A stretch of DNA of 15,401 bases, from positions 1 to 15,401 of the forward strand of contig JAZQQZ010000033.1 in assembly GCA_045629305.1 (NCBI GenBank). The letters are read 5' to 3'. This stretch comes from UBA1227 sp045629305 (GTDB lineage Bacteria > Bacillota > Clostridia > Oscillospirales > Acutalibacteraceae). The notes beneath the pieces were generated by a model, which saw only the letters and a program-made list of their open reading frames with translations, made no database searches and was not told the origin of the DNA. Position numbers and translations under genes: made by a program. Positions 8,317 to 15,012 of the stretch are shown one piece after another (within the stretch, counting starts at the first letter, position 1; each line of letters opens with the position of its first letter).

Positions 8317-9414
8317 TTGAAAACACTTTATTTCGACTGCGGTAGCGGTGCTGCCGGCGACATGCTCTCAGCCGCTCTATATGAGCTTATAGACGACAGA
8401 GAGAATTTCCTAAAGGAACTGAACAGTGCCGGCATAAAGGGCGTTACAGTGAGTGCAGAGCCATCTGCGAAGCTTGGCGTCTCTGGCACTCACTTCAAAG
8501 TTGTTGTAAATGGTGAAGAAGAGGAAGCGGCTGAAGTTGTCGACGAAAGCACCCCTCTCTCCGATGAGAAAGCAATGGTCCATCATCACCATCACCATAG
8601 CACCCTTGAAGACATTACAGACATAATTGACTCACTTGATATTCCTGATAAAGTTAGAGATGATGCAATCAATGTATATAAGCTTATAGCTGAAGCCGAA
8701 GGTATGGTACACGGCGCAGCACCATCAGAGGTTCACTTCCATGAGGTTGGAACAATTGATGCTGTTGCAGATATCGTAACCGTATGCTGGCTAATCTATA
8801 AGATTGATCCATCACTCATTATGGCCTCACCAATTAACACTGGCTCAGGCAAAATCAAATGTGCTCACGGAATCCTTCCGGTTCCTGCACCTGCAACAGC
8901 ATTGTTGCTCCGCGACATTCCATTTTACAGTGGAGATACGCAATGTGAACTCTGCACACCAACAGGTGCTGCGCTTATCAAATACTTTGCAACAAAGTAC
9001 GGTCCTATACCTACAATCACAATGGAAAAGATTGGCTACGGTATGGGAACCAAAGATCTTGACACGCCGAACTGCATTAGAGCAATGCTCGGTGAGACAG
9101 ATGAGAAAGTTGAAGATGAGCCACAGGAAGTCCGTCATCCAGTCAATCATTCAGAGGAACAGAAAAAGATTATTCTTAATCGTATCTCCCGTGTGATTGG
9201 CCACCTTGAGAGTGTTAAGAGAATGGTTGAAGACAACCGCGATGCAGATGATGTACTTATTCAACTTGCAGCTGTTGAGTCATCTATCAATTCAGTTAGA
9301 AGAGTCATTATTAAAAGTCATTTCAAATATGCTATCGATAAAGCTTGCGACACTGGAGACGAAAAAGATATTCACAGTGTCCACGGACTTGTAGATAAGT
9401 TCTTAAAGAAATAA
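8317..9414 (+). CDS. larC: LarC-type nickel insertion protein N-domain fused to a CsoR/RcnR-type metal-sensor domain
   Basis: Residues 1-260 match the LarC N-terminal domain: LYFDCGSGAAGDM at the start, a His-rich loop with six consecutive His (89-94), SEVHFHEVGTIDAVADI (137-153), HGILPVPAPAT (184-194) and CTPTGAAL (213-220). LarC inserts nickel into the pincer cofactor of lactate racemase-type enzymes. The usual CTP-binding LarC C-terminal domain is missing. Instead residues about 274-365 form an all-helical DUF156/CsoR-RcnR-like domain (LNRISRVIGHLESVKRMV, DDVLIQLAAVESSINSV, then H335). Two Cys ligands of copper-sensing CsoR appear replaced by Ala (310 and 339), while the His is kept. TTG start with AAGGA at 8303-8307. 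No larA, larB or larE is nearby. The true function may be metal sensing or storage; larC is assigned by the N-domain only. Confidence 0.85.
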   Translation: MKTLYFDCGSGAAGDMLSAALYELIDDRENFLKELNSAGIKGVTVSAEPSAKLGVSGTHFKVVVNGEEEEAAEVVDESTPLSDEKAMVHHHHHHSTLEDITDIIDSLDIPDKVRDDAINVYKLIAEAEGMVHGAAPSEVHFHEVGTIDAVADIVTVCWLIYKIDPSLIMASPINTGSGKIKCAHGILPVPAPATALLLRDIPFYSGDTQCELCTPTGAALIKYFATKYGPIPTITMEKIGYGMGTKDLDTPNCIRAMLGETDEKVEDEPQEVRHPVNHSEEQKKIILNRISRVIGHLESVKRMVEDNRDADDVLIQLAAVESSINSVRRVIIKSHFKYAIDKACDTGDEKDIHSVHGLVDKFLKK

Positions 9415-9453
9415 ATAAAAACTCCCGACCATCGGTCGGGAGTTTTTATTTTA
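9415..9453. terminator. Bidirectional rho-independent terminator
   Basis: A long stem ACTCCCGACC (9421-9430) with GGTCGGGAGT (9434-9443), loop ATC, extended by flanking A and T runs on both sides. It ends the plus-strand mscL-larC unit and the minus-strand cluster that finishes with the TetR gene. Confidence 0.93.
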
Positions 9454-10008
9454 TTTTGCAAAATTATTTAATATTACCGGAATTGCTGGTGTCAAAATCT
9501 TATAGACATTATTTACAACTTCATCTATATCCGCCTTGTGCATTCCTCCCTCAAGCCAGTCCATAAAAAGACCGGCAAGAGCCTGGTCCGAGAAGCGAGT
9601 GATGAATTCACCATCTTCTATCGATATATCAAGATTTCTAGTTTCAAGTTGAAAAAGTCTTAGACTTATAACATCCATTACAGACATCATATAAGTTCTA
9701 ATTTGCTCACGCGATACACAGTTATAGACATTCATAACAAATGCTTTATCCCTATGGCTTGCCTCAAGGATTTCACGATAGGCATCCTGCCATTCAACTA
9801 TGTCTTTATTGTTAAGCAAAAGTTCTTCAGAATTCACTTTGCAGACCCAAGCAATAAGTCCCTCTATATCCTTAAAATGATAATAGAAAGTCATACGGCT
9901 AACGCCACATTTGTCCGTGATATCTGAAATTGTAACTTTACTAAGTGGTTTCTCTTTAATTACCTCATAGAGAGCTTCTTTAAGTGCATACTTTGTTCTA
10001 TCTGCCAT
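9451..10008 (-). CDS. TetR/AcrR family transcriptional regulator
   Basis: A 185-aa regulator with a clear N-terminal TetR DNA-binding domain: helix-turn-helix at about residues 24-45 (TISDITDKCGVSRMTFYYHF) followed by the usual helix 4. The remaining 130 residues are helical and should form the ligand-binding and dimer domain; they resemble the group of small clostridial TetR proteins related to dihydroxyacetone kinase regulators, but no ligand can be read from them. The start ATG at 10008 has AGGAGG at 10019-10024, 10 nt upstream. It is the last gene of a leftward cluster, 24 nt after the cation antiporter, and the stop overlaps the tail of the shared terminator. Its position suggests control of the cation exporters ahead of it, but no operator was identified. 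Confidence 0.92.
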   Translation of the reverse strand: MADRTKYALKEALYEVIKEKPLSKVTISDITDKCGVSRMTFYYHFKDIEGLIAWVCKVNSEELLLNNKDIVEWQDAYREILEASHRDKAFVMNVYNCVSREQIRTYMMSVMDVISLRLFQLETRNLDISIEDGEFITRFSDQALAGLFMDWLEGGMHKADIDEVVNNVYKILTPAIPVILNNFAK

Positions 10009-10032
10009 CGGATATTATCCTCCTAATATTAT

Positions 10033-11064
10033 TTAGCCAACGAACTGGAATACGCAATATGCTGCATAGATGCAAAGAAGAGAAATTCCCTGCCATCTAT
10101 AGAGTTTACCTTTGATAAGTCCCGGAAGTGTCATAATAAGCATTACAGCGAACATTACAGGCAAATCTACAACAACACTTGCATTCATTCCAGCAATTTG
10201 CTTCGCTGCTGGAAGATCAAACGGGTTAATTGTAACTGCCAATCCGGATACGAAAACGAAGTTGAAAAGGTTAGCACCGATAATATTTCCAAGAGAAAGA
10301 GCACCGTGGCCTTTTCTAAGTGATGTAATTGCTGTAACAAGTTCTGGAAGCGAAGTTCCAAGAGCAACGAGTGTAAGTGCTATTACTGATTCTGGAACGC
10401 CGATTCTCTCTGCGAGAATCGTACAGTTATCTACAAGCAAATTTGCACCAACTGCAATTGTGATTGCGCCGAGAACAAGAAAGAAAATATTTTTTCCAAC
10501 TGTGGCCTCATCACTTTCAACTTCATCAACTGATGGTTCATTATTACTGTGGGAGGAAAGTGCGGATTTAACCTGAAGTCCAATATAAACTGCGAATACT
10601 GTAAGAAGAATAATGCCTACAGTTCTTGAAAATGTTCCTGTAAAAATCGCAACCGCCGAGTAAAATACAGCAGCAGCAAAGAAGAACGCTGTTGGGATTT
10701 TCATGCTCTTCTTATCTGTAACACCAGGGGCAAATGTAAGTGTGATAGCACTGATAAGTGCAGTGTTACAGATTATTGAACCTATGGCATTGCCATATGC
10801 AGTCGCTGATTGTCCCACAGCCGCAGCGCTGGCTGATACCATAACTTCTGGAAGTGTTGTACCGATTGATACAACTGTTGCGCCAATAAGAAGATCTGGA
10901 ATTCCAAATTTCTTAGCTATGCCAACCGCACCATCAACGAACCAGTCGCCACCGAAGATGAGAAGAACCAGTCCTATTGCAAAAAGCACGGCTGCTATAG
11001 GGAGAACTAATTTATCGGCCACTGTAAAAGTGATAATGCCGAAGAGTGTGCTCATTTCTGTCAT
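10033..11064 (-). CDS. CaCA-family Ca2+/Na+ (cation) antiporter, YrbG-like
   Basis: A 343-aa integral membrane antiporter of the Ca2+:cation antiporter superfamily, expected to export Ca2+ or a related cation in exchange for Na+ or H+. The two inverted alpha repeats are plain: SIGTTLPEVMVS (E73) followed by GNAIGSIICN (91-100), and ALGTSLPELVTAI (E241) followed by GNIIGANLFN (259-268). A hydrophilic acidic loop (about 170-190) joins the halves, and about ten hydrophobic segments are visible. Length is close to that of bacterial YrbG-type members. The ATG at 11064 has AGAGG (11074-11078) 9 nt upstream and lies 23 nt after mntP. The exported ion is not determined by sequence alone; neighbouring mntP makes divalent-metal export plausible. 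Confidence 0.93.
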   Translation of the reverse strand: MTEMSTLFGIITFTVADKLVLPIAAVLFAIGLVLLIFGGDWFVDGAVGIAKKFGIPDLLIGATVVSIGTTLPEVMVSASAAAVGQSATAYGNAIGSIICNTALISAITLTFAPGVTDKKSMKIPTAFFFAAAVFYSAVAIFTGTFSRTVGIILLTVFAVYIGLQVKSALSSHSNNEPSVDEVESDEATVGKNIFFLVLGAITIAVGANLLVDNCTILAERIGVPESVIALTLVALGTSLPELVTAITSLRKGHGALSLGNIIGANLFNFVFVSGLAVTINPFDLPAAKQIAGMNASVVVDLPVMFAVMLIMTLPGLIKGKLYRWQGISLLCIYAAYCVFQFVG

Positions 11065-11087
11065 ATCATAATACCTCTATAAAAATA

Positions 11088-11675
11088 TTAGAAGAAAACA
11101 CCTGTTACCCAAATCTCAATACCAATACCTATAAGGATAACTCCACCGAGTATATCCGCTTTCCATCCCAGTTTCGTTCCAACCTTTTTACCGATTAGAA
11201 CACCGAGGACGGAGATAACAAATGTGACAATTGCAATGATCAAGTTACAAACAAGCGCTTTGCTCACCGTATATGTTGCAATTGTAAAACCAACCGACAA
11301 CGCATCAATTGATGTGGCAACAGCCTGAACAAGAAGCGCTTTCATTGTCAATTTTTCCTGCACTACTTCTTCATTTGATTTTCTGGCCTTTATACCATCA
11401 ACCAACATCTCTCCGCCTATGTAGAGAAGGAGCAATAGTGCAATCCATGGAATAAACTTTTCAAATGATTTAAATTTCTCAAGCACTGTATGGACACATA
11501 CCCAACCAAGCATTGGCATCAATGCTTGGAATACGGCGTACGCGCCGCCGACGAGGCATATCTTTGCCCCGCTCATCGTCGGTTCTTTAAGACCGTTTGC
11601 GAGGGATACAGAAAAAGCATCCATCGCAAGGCCAACGCCGAGGACAGCTGAGAATAATATAAAACTCCAGCCCAT
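11088..11675 (-). CDS. mntP: Manganese efflux pump MntP
   Basis: A 195-aa six-helix membrane exporter of Mn2+ (MntP/YebN family). The two pseudo-repeats carry the conserved acidic motifs GLAMDAFSVS (D19) and ATSIDALSVG (D124), which match the membrane Asp residues needed for transport in the family. Hydrophobic segments lie at about 4-25, 38-60, 73-92, 113-132, 136-158 and 172-192. It begins 14 nt after the HerA-like gene. No room exists for a yybP-ykoY manganese riboswitch directly ahead of it, so regulation must come from the cluster promoter or a regulator such as the neighbouring XRE or TetR proteins. Confidence 0.95.
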   Translation of the reverse strand: MGWSFILFSAVLGVGLAMDAFSVSLANGLKEPTMSGAKICLVGGAYAVFQALMPMLGWVCVHTVLEKFKSFEKFIPWIALLLLLYIGGEMLVDGIKARKSNEEVVQEKLTMKALLVQAVATSIDALSVGFTIATYTVSKALVCNLIIAIVTFVISVLGVLIGKKVGTKLGWKADILGGVILIGIGIEIWVTGVFF

Positions 11676-11689
11676 CTATATTCCCCTTA

Positions 11690-13327
11690 TTATTTCTTAG
11701 TGCCGAGGAGGCCACGTACTACTGCCGTGGCGCCAGAGCGCATAACTGATGACAATGCAGTGCTTGCAGCCTGCTTTGCAATTTTATCCGCAGACTTCAC
11801 ATTGCCACCTGCAACTGTATTAATCATATTTGTAGAAATAGAACGAGCAACTGAAGATGCCGCATTTGTAGCTGCACGCTCTAGTACTTTCTTTTTCTTT
11901 GCTGCCTCTTTTTCGGCTTCCTTAGCCTCTTTGGCAGCGGCCTTCTCTGCAGCCTTAGCTTCAAGCGCAGCCTTGCGCTCCTCAGCAGCAGTGGCTTTCG
12001 CCTCCTCTGCTGCAGCGGCCTCTGCTTCTTTCTCCTCTGCAAGTTTCAAGGAAGCGGCCATTATAACCTCATAAGCGGATTCCCTATCTATTGTCTCGCG
12101 ATACTTGAGTTCGAACTCTGATGAGACAATTGCTGTCTTAACAGCACTTGGATCCGCAGCGCCCATAAGGCTCTGTGGAGGAAGTATCTTTGCCTTCTCA
12201 ACTACAACCGGTGCGCCGGTTTCATCGAGGAAAGATACGAGGGCTTCGCCCACACCAATCTCCATAAGTGCATCCTCTGAACTGAATGCTGGGTTGGCAC
12301 GGAATGCCTCTGCAGCGGCACGAACGGCCTTCTGTTCTGCCGGAGTATATGCGCGCAGTCCGTGCTGCACACGGTTCTGAAGCTGTGCGAGTACTTCATC
12401 AGGAATATCTGATGGTGACTGTGAGATGAAGTATACACCAACACCCTTAGAACGAATGAGTTTTACTACCTGAACAATCTTATTGATAAGGGCCTTCGGT
12501 GCATCTGCGAAGAGAAGGTGTGCCTCATCGAAGAAGAATACCATGCGTGGCTTATCAAGATCGCCAACCTCGGGGAGTTGCTCAAAGAGTTCGTTGAGCA
12601 TCCAAAGAAGGAATGCAGAATAAACCGTAGGACTTCCGATAAGTTTCTGTGATGCGAGAATATTGATAAATCCTCTTCCATCAATATCAGTTCTCATCCA
12701 ATCCTTTATATCAAGCATTGGCTCACCAAATACGCATTCGCCACCCTCCTGCTCGAACTGAAGGAGAGCGCGCTGGATTGCGCCTACGGATGCAGTCGCA
12801 ACATTACCATACATTGTGGCATACTCATCTTTATTATCGTCAACAAATTTAAGCATTGCGCGAAGGTCCTTCATGTCGAGCAGAAGGAGACCTTGATCAT
12901 CTGCAACCTTAAATACAATATTGAGTACTCCCTCCTGGACATCTGTAAGTCCAAGGAGACGAGAGAGAATAGTAGGACCCATATCAGAGACTGTTACTCT
13001 TACAGGATGGCCGTTCTCACCGAAAATATCCCAAAATCTTGTAGGATATGATTTCTGTGGGAAATCCTCAATGCCAAATTTCTCGCGAGCTCTATCCGCC
13101 ATGCCCTCGCCTGCTGTGATCATACCTGAGAGGTCGCCCTTTACATCGGCGAAGAATACAGGCACTCCTGCATCAGAGAACGACTCTGCCATCACCTTGA
13201 GTGTGACAGTTTTACCAGTACCAGTTGCGCCGGCAATAAGTCCATGACGATTAGCCATTTTTGGCAATATATAGAGTTCCTTTCCTTCGAAAGAATTAGC
13301 TATCCAGAGTTTTCCATCTTTAAGCAT
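11690..13327 (-). CDS. HerA-like/YjgR-type ATPase (DUF853)
   Basis: A 545-aa cytoplasmic P-loop ATPase related to HerA helicases and E. coli YjgR. Walker A is GATGTGKT (33-40), Walker B is RMVFFFDEAH (261-270, with D267 and E268), and QNRVQHGLRAY (317-327) corresponds to a conserved motif of the family with a likely arginine finger. Residues about 428-485 are a low-complexity Ala/Glu/Lys coiled-coil, and the tail (490-545) is rich in Ala, Ser and Gly. The biological role of this family is not settled; no HerA-type nuclease (NurA, SIR2 or similar) accompanies it, so a defence role is not supported. AGGGGG at 13335-13340 is 7 nt before the ATG. mntP follows after 14 nt, indicating cotranscription. 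Confidence 0.92.
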   Translation of the reverse strand: MLKDGKLWIANSFEGKELYILPKMANRHGLIAGATGTGKTVTLKVMAESFSDAGVPVFFADVKGDLSGMITAGEGMADRAREKFGIEDFPQKSYPTRFWDIFGENGHPVRVTVSDMGPTILSRLLGLTDVQEGVLNIVFKVADDQGLLLLDMKDLRAMLKFVDDNKDEYATMYGNVATASVGAIQRALLQFEQEGGECVFGEPMLDIKDWMRTDIDGRGFINILASQKLIGSPTVYSAFLLWMLNELFEQLPEVGDLDKPRMVFFFDEAHLLFADAPKALINKIVQVVKLIRSKGVGVYFISQSPSDIPDEVLAQLQNRVQHGLRAYTPAEQKAVRAAAEAFRANPAFSSEDALMEIGVGEALVSFLDETGAPVVVEKAKILPPQSLMGAADPSAVKTAIVSSEFELKYRETIDRESAYEVIMAASLKLAEEKEAEAAAAEEAKATAAEERKAALEAKAAEKAAAKEAKEAEKEAAKKKKVLERAATNAASSVARSISTNMINTVAGGNVKSADKIAKQAASTALSSVMRSGATAVVRGLLGTKK

Positions 13328-13362
13328 ATTAGGTCCCCCTATTTAGTCATAATAGTATTATA

Positions 13363-13707
13363 TTATTTTAACACTATAATATATTTTACGCAATCACGAA
13401 AGGAGGACATATCATCCAAAATGATAGGGTCACGTGATGTTTTATAATTTACTAAACGCTCAACATAATCAGCGTCATTTGGGAATTCTGGGACCTGTTC
13501 CATAAAGCTCATGAGCTCTGAAACTGTGAATCCCATCGCATCGACGAGCGTGCAAATGCCGTCGAAGCTCGGCTTTAAAAGCCGCGCATAAAAAAGATTA
13601 TTAATTGTGTCGATTGAAAGATCTGTCTCGTCGGCGAGTTGGTTTATCGTTTTGCCGCTGAGTTTATACATAGCTTTCATCGTTCTTCCAAGAATTTCAT
13701 TATCCAT
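13363..13707 (-). CDS. Small XRE-type helix-turn-helix regulator
   Basis: A 114-aa protein with an N-terminal Cro/C1-type helix-turn-helix at about residues 6-68 (KTINQLADETDLSIDTINNL is the core) and a short C-terminal extension of no recognised type. The open frame extends upstream to 13845, but the ATG at 13707 is chosen because AGAGGA (13714-13719) lies 6 nt upstream and the longer N-terminus runs across the palindrome and divergent promoter and looks non-coding. It faces the TspO-like gene divergently and is followed after 35 nt by the HerA-like gene, with which it may be partly cotranscribed. A palindrome in front of it is a likely autoregulatory site. Target genes are inferred only from position. 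Confidence 0.85.
   Translation of the reverse strand: MDNEILGRTMKAMYKLSGKTINQLADETDLSIDTINNLFYARLLKPSFDGICTLVDAMGFTVSELMSFMEQVPEFPNDADYVERLVNYKTSRDPIILDDMSSFRDCVKYIIVLK
13365..13393 (-). promoter_or_regulatory. Promoter of the HerA-like/mntP cluster
   Basis: A -35 TTGCGT (13388-13393), a 17-nt spacer and a -10 TAAAAT (13365-13370) with TG one base upstream. It overlaps the last codons and stop of the XRE gene. The TGTTAAAAT core is the same as in the promoter of the 810-aa EAL gene. Confidence 0.5.
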
Positions 13708-13740
13708 AAGACGTCCTCTAAAATACAAAAAATTTGTAGA

Positions 13741-13756
13741 TAGCACAATTGTGCTA
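13741..13756. promoter_or_regulatory. Perfect 16-bp palindrome, candidate shared operator
   Basis: TAGCACAATTGTGCTA is identical to its reverse complement. It covers the predicted -35 of the rightward TspO-like gene and the predicted transcription start of the leftward XRE gene, so a dimeric repressor bound here could act on both. The XRE protein is the natural candidate. Binding is inferred. Confidence 0.6.
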
Positions 13757-13777
13757 CAGTATTTTACTCGATACAAT
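13749..13777 (+). promoter_or_regulatory. Promoter of the TspO-like gene
   Basis: A -35 TTGTGC (13749-13754), a 17-nt spacer and a -10 TACAAT (13772-13777). Transcription would start near 13784 and give a leader of about 90 nt that contains a small hairpin (13785-13791 with 13798-13804). The -35 lies inside the palindrome. Confidence 0.5.
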
Positions 13778-13785
13778 GACGTCAA
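13758..13785 (-). promoter_or_regulatory. Promoter of the XRE gene
   Basis: A -35 TTGACG (13780-13785), a 16-nt spacer and a -10 AATACT (13758-13763, 4 of 6 consensus bases). The start near 13751 falls inside the palindrome. The -10 is weak, so the assignment is tentative. Confidence 0.4.
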
Positions 13786-13875
13786 AAGCAGATGCTCCTG
13801 CTTTAAGAAAATAATACCTAGAAGACGCCATTCCATCAATTTCAAAATACTTATTTATGAAAGAAGGATTTACTT

Positions 13876-14682
13876 ATGAATAAAACCTTAAAAATATTTA
13901 ACACGATAGCGTTTATTGCTATGATTACGATCAACATTTTAGCAAATGCACTCCCACTCTTCGGAAATGCAACTGGCGCGGTATCCCTAAAATATGAGAA
14001 CCTCTTCACGCCGGCGGGCTTCACTTTCATCATCTGGGGAGTTATCTACTTCTTCATGCTGCTATTCGTCCTCTACCAATGGGGATTTCTCGACACAGGT
14101 AAGCTCAGCGACCGCGTGACTAAAGATATTGGTCCTTGGTTCATCATCTCGTGTGCATTCAATATCTTATGGATCTTCGCATGGCACAGCGAGAGAATCG
14201 GTCTCTCCGTTATAAGCATTGTATTTCTTCTATTCTCACTCCTTGTTGTTGAAAGTCAACTTGAACTCACGAAGAGACACGGTATAACACCGCGTACAAC
14301 AATCGGTGTGGGTTTCGACATCTACTTCGGTTGGATTATCGCAGCAACCATTGCCAACATCACAGTATGGCTCACTGCCATTGACTGGAAGCGTTTCGGT
14401 CTCTCTGAGAACTTCTGGCTCATCTTCGTCATTCTAGTTGGTGCAGCAATTTCATCACTCACAGCAGTAAAGATGAAACGCTGGGTCCCGGCAGGAGCCG
14501 TGATGTGGGCATACATCGGAATTCTCGCAAGACACATCTCATCTGATTTCAGCGATGGAGGTTACACGGCATTTATCATCGCAGGAATCGTAATAGTAGA
14601 ATTCCTTACGTTTGTAGTTCTTCCAAAGGCCAAATCCGGCAACGACTACGAAGAGATTGAAATAATTGAATATACCCCATAA
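13876..14682 (+). CDS. Tryptophan-rich sensory (TspO/MBR-related) membrane protein
   Basis: A 268-aa polytopic membrane protein with about seven or eight hydrophobic segments. The signature FTPAGFTFIIWGVIYFFMLL near residues 44-63 is typical of the TspO/MBR-related tryptophan-rich sensory proteins, and Trp residues recur at helix ends. It is longer than classic TspO (about 160 aa), matching the larger bacterial relatives of unknown function. Classic TspO binds porphyrins or similar ligands, but transfer of that role here is inference. The C-terminus is an acidic cytoplasmic tail (EEIEIIEYTP). AAGGA at 13864-13868 is 7 nt before the ATG. It is divergent from the XRE regulator and ends just before a strong hairpin, so it is probably monocistronic and controlled through the palindrome at 13741-13756. 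Confidence 0.85.
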   Translation: MNKTLKIFNTIAFIAMITINILANALPLFGNATGAVSLKYENLFTPAGFTFIIWGVIYFFMLLFVLYQWGFLDTGKLSDRVTKDIGPWFIISCAFNILWIFAWHSERIGLSVISIVFLLFSLLVVESQLELTKRHGITPRTTIGVGFDIYFGWIIAATIANITVWLTAIDWKRFGLSENFWLIFVILVGAAISSLTAVKMKRWVPAGAVMWAYIGILARHISSDFSDGGYTAFIIAGIVIVEFLTFVVLPKAKSGNDYEEIEIIEYTP

Positions 14683-14685
14683 ATT

Positions 14686-14726
14686 AAAAGAAGGTAGTAG
14701 AGAAATCTACTACCTTCTTATTTTGT
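14686..14726. terminator. Rho-independent terminator, probably bidirectional
   Basis: A 14-bp stem (14688-14701 with 14706-14719) capped by a GAAA tetraloop, followed by ATTTTG on the plus strand and with A/T-rich sequence on the other side. It closes the TspO-like gene and lies immediately downstream of the minus-strand tRNA, so it probably ends that transcript as well. Confidence 0.85.
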
Positions 14727-14814
14727 GGCGGAGACGGTGGGATTCGAACCCACGTGCCCTTGCGGACAAACGGTTTTCAAGTCCGCCTCGTTATGACCTC
14801 TTCGTTACCTCTCC
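14726..14814 (-). tRNA. tRNA-Ser (anticodon UGA), 3' CCA encoded
   Basis: A class II tRNA of 89 nt. Anticodon TGA is at 14777-14779 in the loop CTTGAAA, reading UCA serine codons. The T arm is GTGGG-TTCGAAT-CCCAC and the long variable arm is a 5-bp stem capped by GCAA, as expected of tRNA-Ser. The 3' end GCCA is encoded. Two stem pairs are broken: G6 with G67 in the acceptor stem (14809 and 14735) and A31 with A39 at the top of the anticodon stem (14782 and 14774); the D stem also has only two good pairs. The overall fold remains clear and a strong promoter precedes it. Confidence 0.93.
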
Positions 14815-14826
14815 ATCAACTAAAAA

Positions 14827-14841
14827 CTATTCAGTTTTCAA
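14827..14841 (-). promoter_or_regulatory. rRNA-spacer/boxA-like element in the tRNA leader
   Basis: TTGAAAACTGAATAG on the minus strand, about 12 nt before the mature tRNA. It resembles the TTGAAAACT motif that is common in 16S-23S spacers of Bacillota and includes the boxA region there. It also forms a 6-bp hairpin with its flanks. Function is inferred from resemblance. Confidence 0.4.
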
Positions 14842-14877
14842 TGTTGCCACATCACCCTCTCGGCTGACGCGAATGTA

Positions 14878-14940
14878 ATCTTACCAAATACGCATTAAGA
14901 TGTCAACGAAAATTTTGTTTTTTTTTCATCTTTTTTTAGA
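14878..14940 (-). promoter_or_regulatory. Strong tRNA promoter with A-tract UP-like element
   Basis: A perfect -35 TTGACA (14901-14906), a 17-nt spacer and a -10 TAAGAT (14878-14883). On the minus strand the region just upstream of the -35 (about 14911-14940) consists mostly of A tracts, like the UP elements of stable RNA promoters. Transcription would start near 14871, giving a leader of about 57 nt before the tRNA. Confidence 0.75.
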
Positions 14941-15012
14941 TTTAGAAATTATTACATACAATAACCTAATTTCTCAGTCGTGTTTTGGACAAATTATCAT
15001 TATTTAATCGGT

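Noticed and set aside
11676..11689. Manganese riboswitch (yybP-ykoY) for mntP
   Set aside because: Only 14 nt separate mntP from the upstream gene, which is too short for the element.
11700..12074. Ala/Ser-rich open frame opposite the HerA-like gene
   Set aside because: It is the antisense shadow of the Ala/Glu/Lys-rich coiled-coil coding region, without a ribosome site.
11690..13327. HerA-like ATPase as part of a phage defence system
   Set aside because: No nuclease, SIR2, NurA or other effector gene lies beside it, and its neighbours are cation exporters; the YjgR/DUF853-type family fits better.
13708..13845. 46-residue N-terminal extension of the XRE gene
   Set aside because: The extension crosses the palindrome and divergent promoter, looks non-coding, and a good ribosome site selects the ATG at 13707.
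14666..14878. Plus-strand 70-aa open frame containing RRRWDSNPRA
   Set aside because: It runs antisense through the tRNA-Ser gene. This is a well-known type of false protein produced by translating the reverse of a tRNA.
14944..14974. 8-bp inverted repeat downstream of the CapA-family gene
   Set aside because: AGAAATTA and TAATTTCT pair across a 15-nt loop, but the stem is AT-rich and no U run follows on the minus strand, so it is not a convincing terminator.
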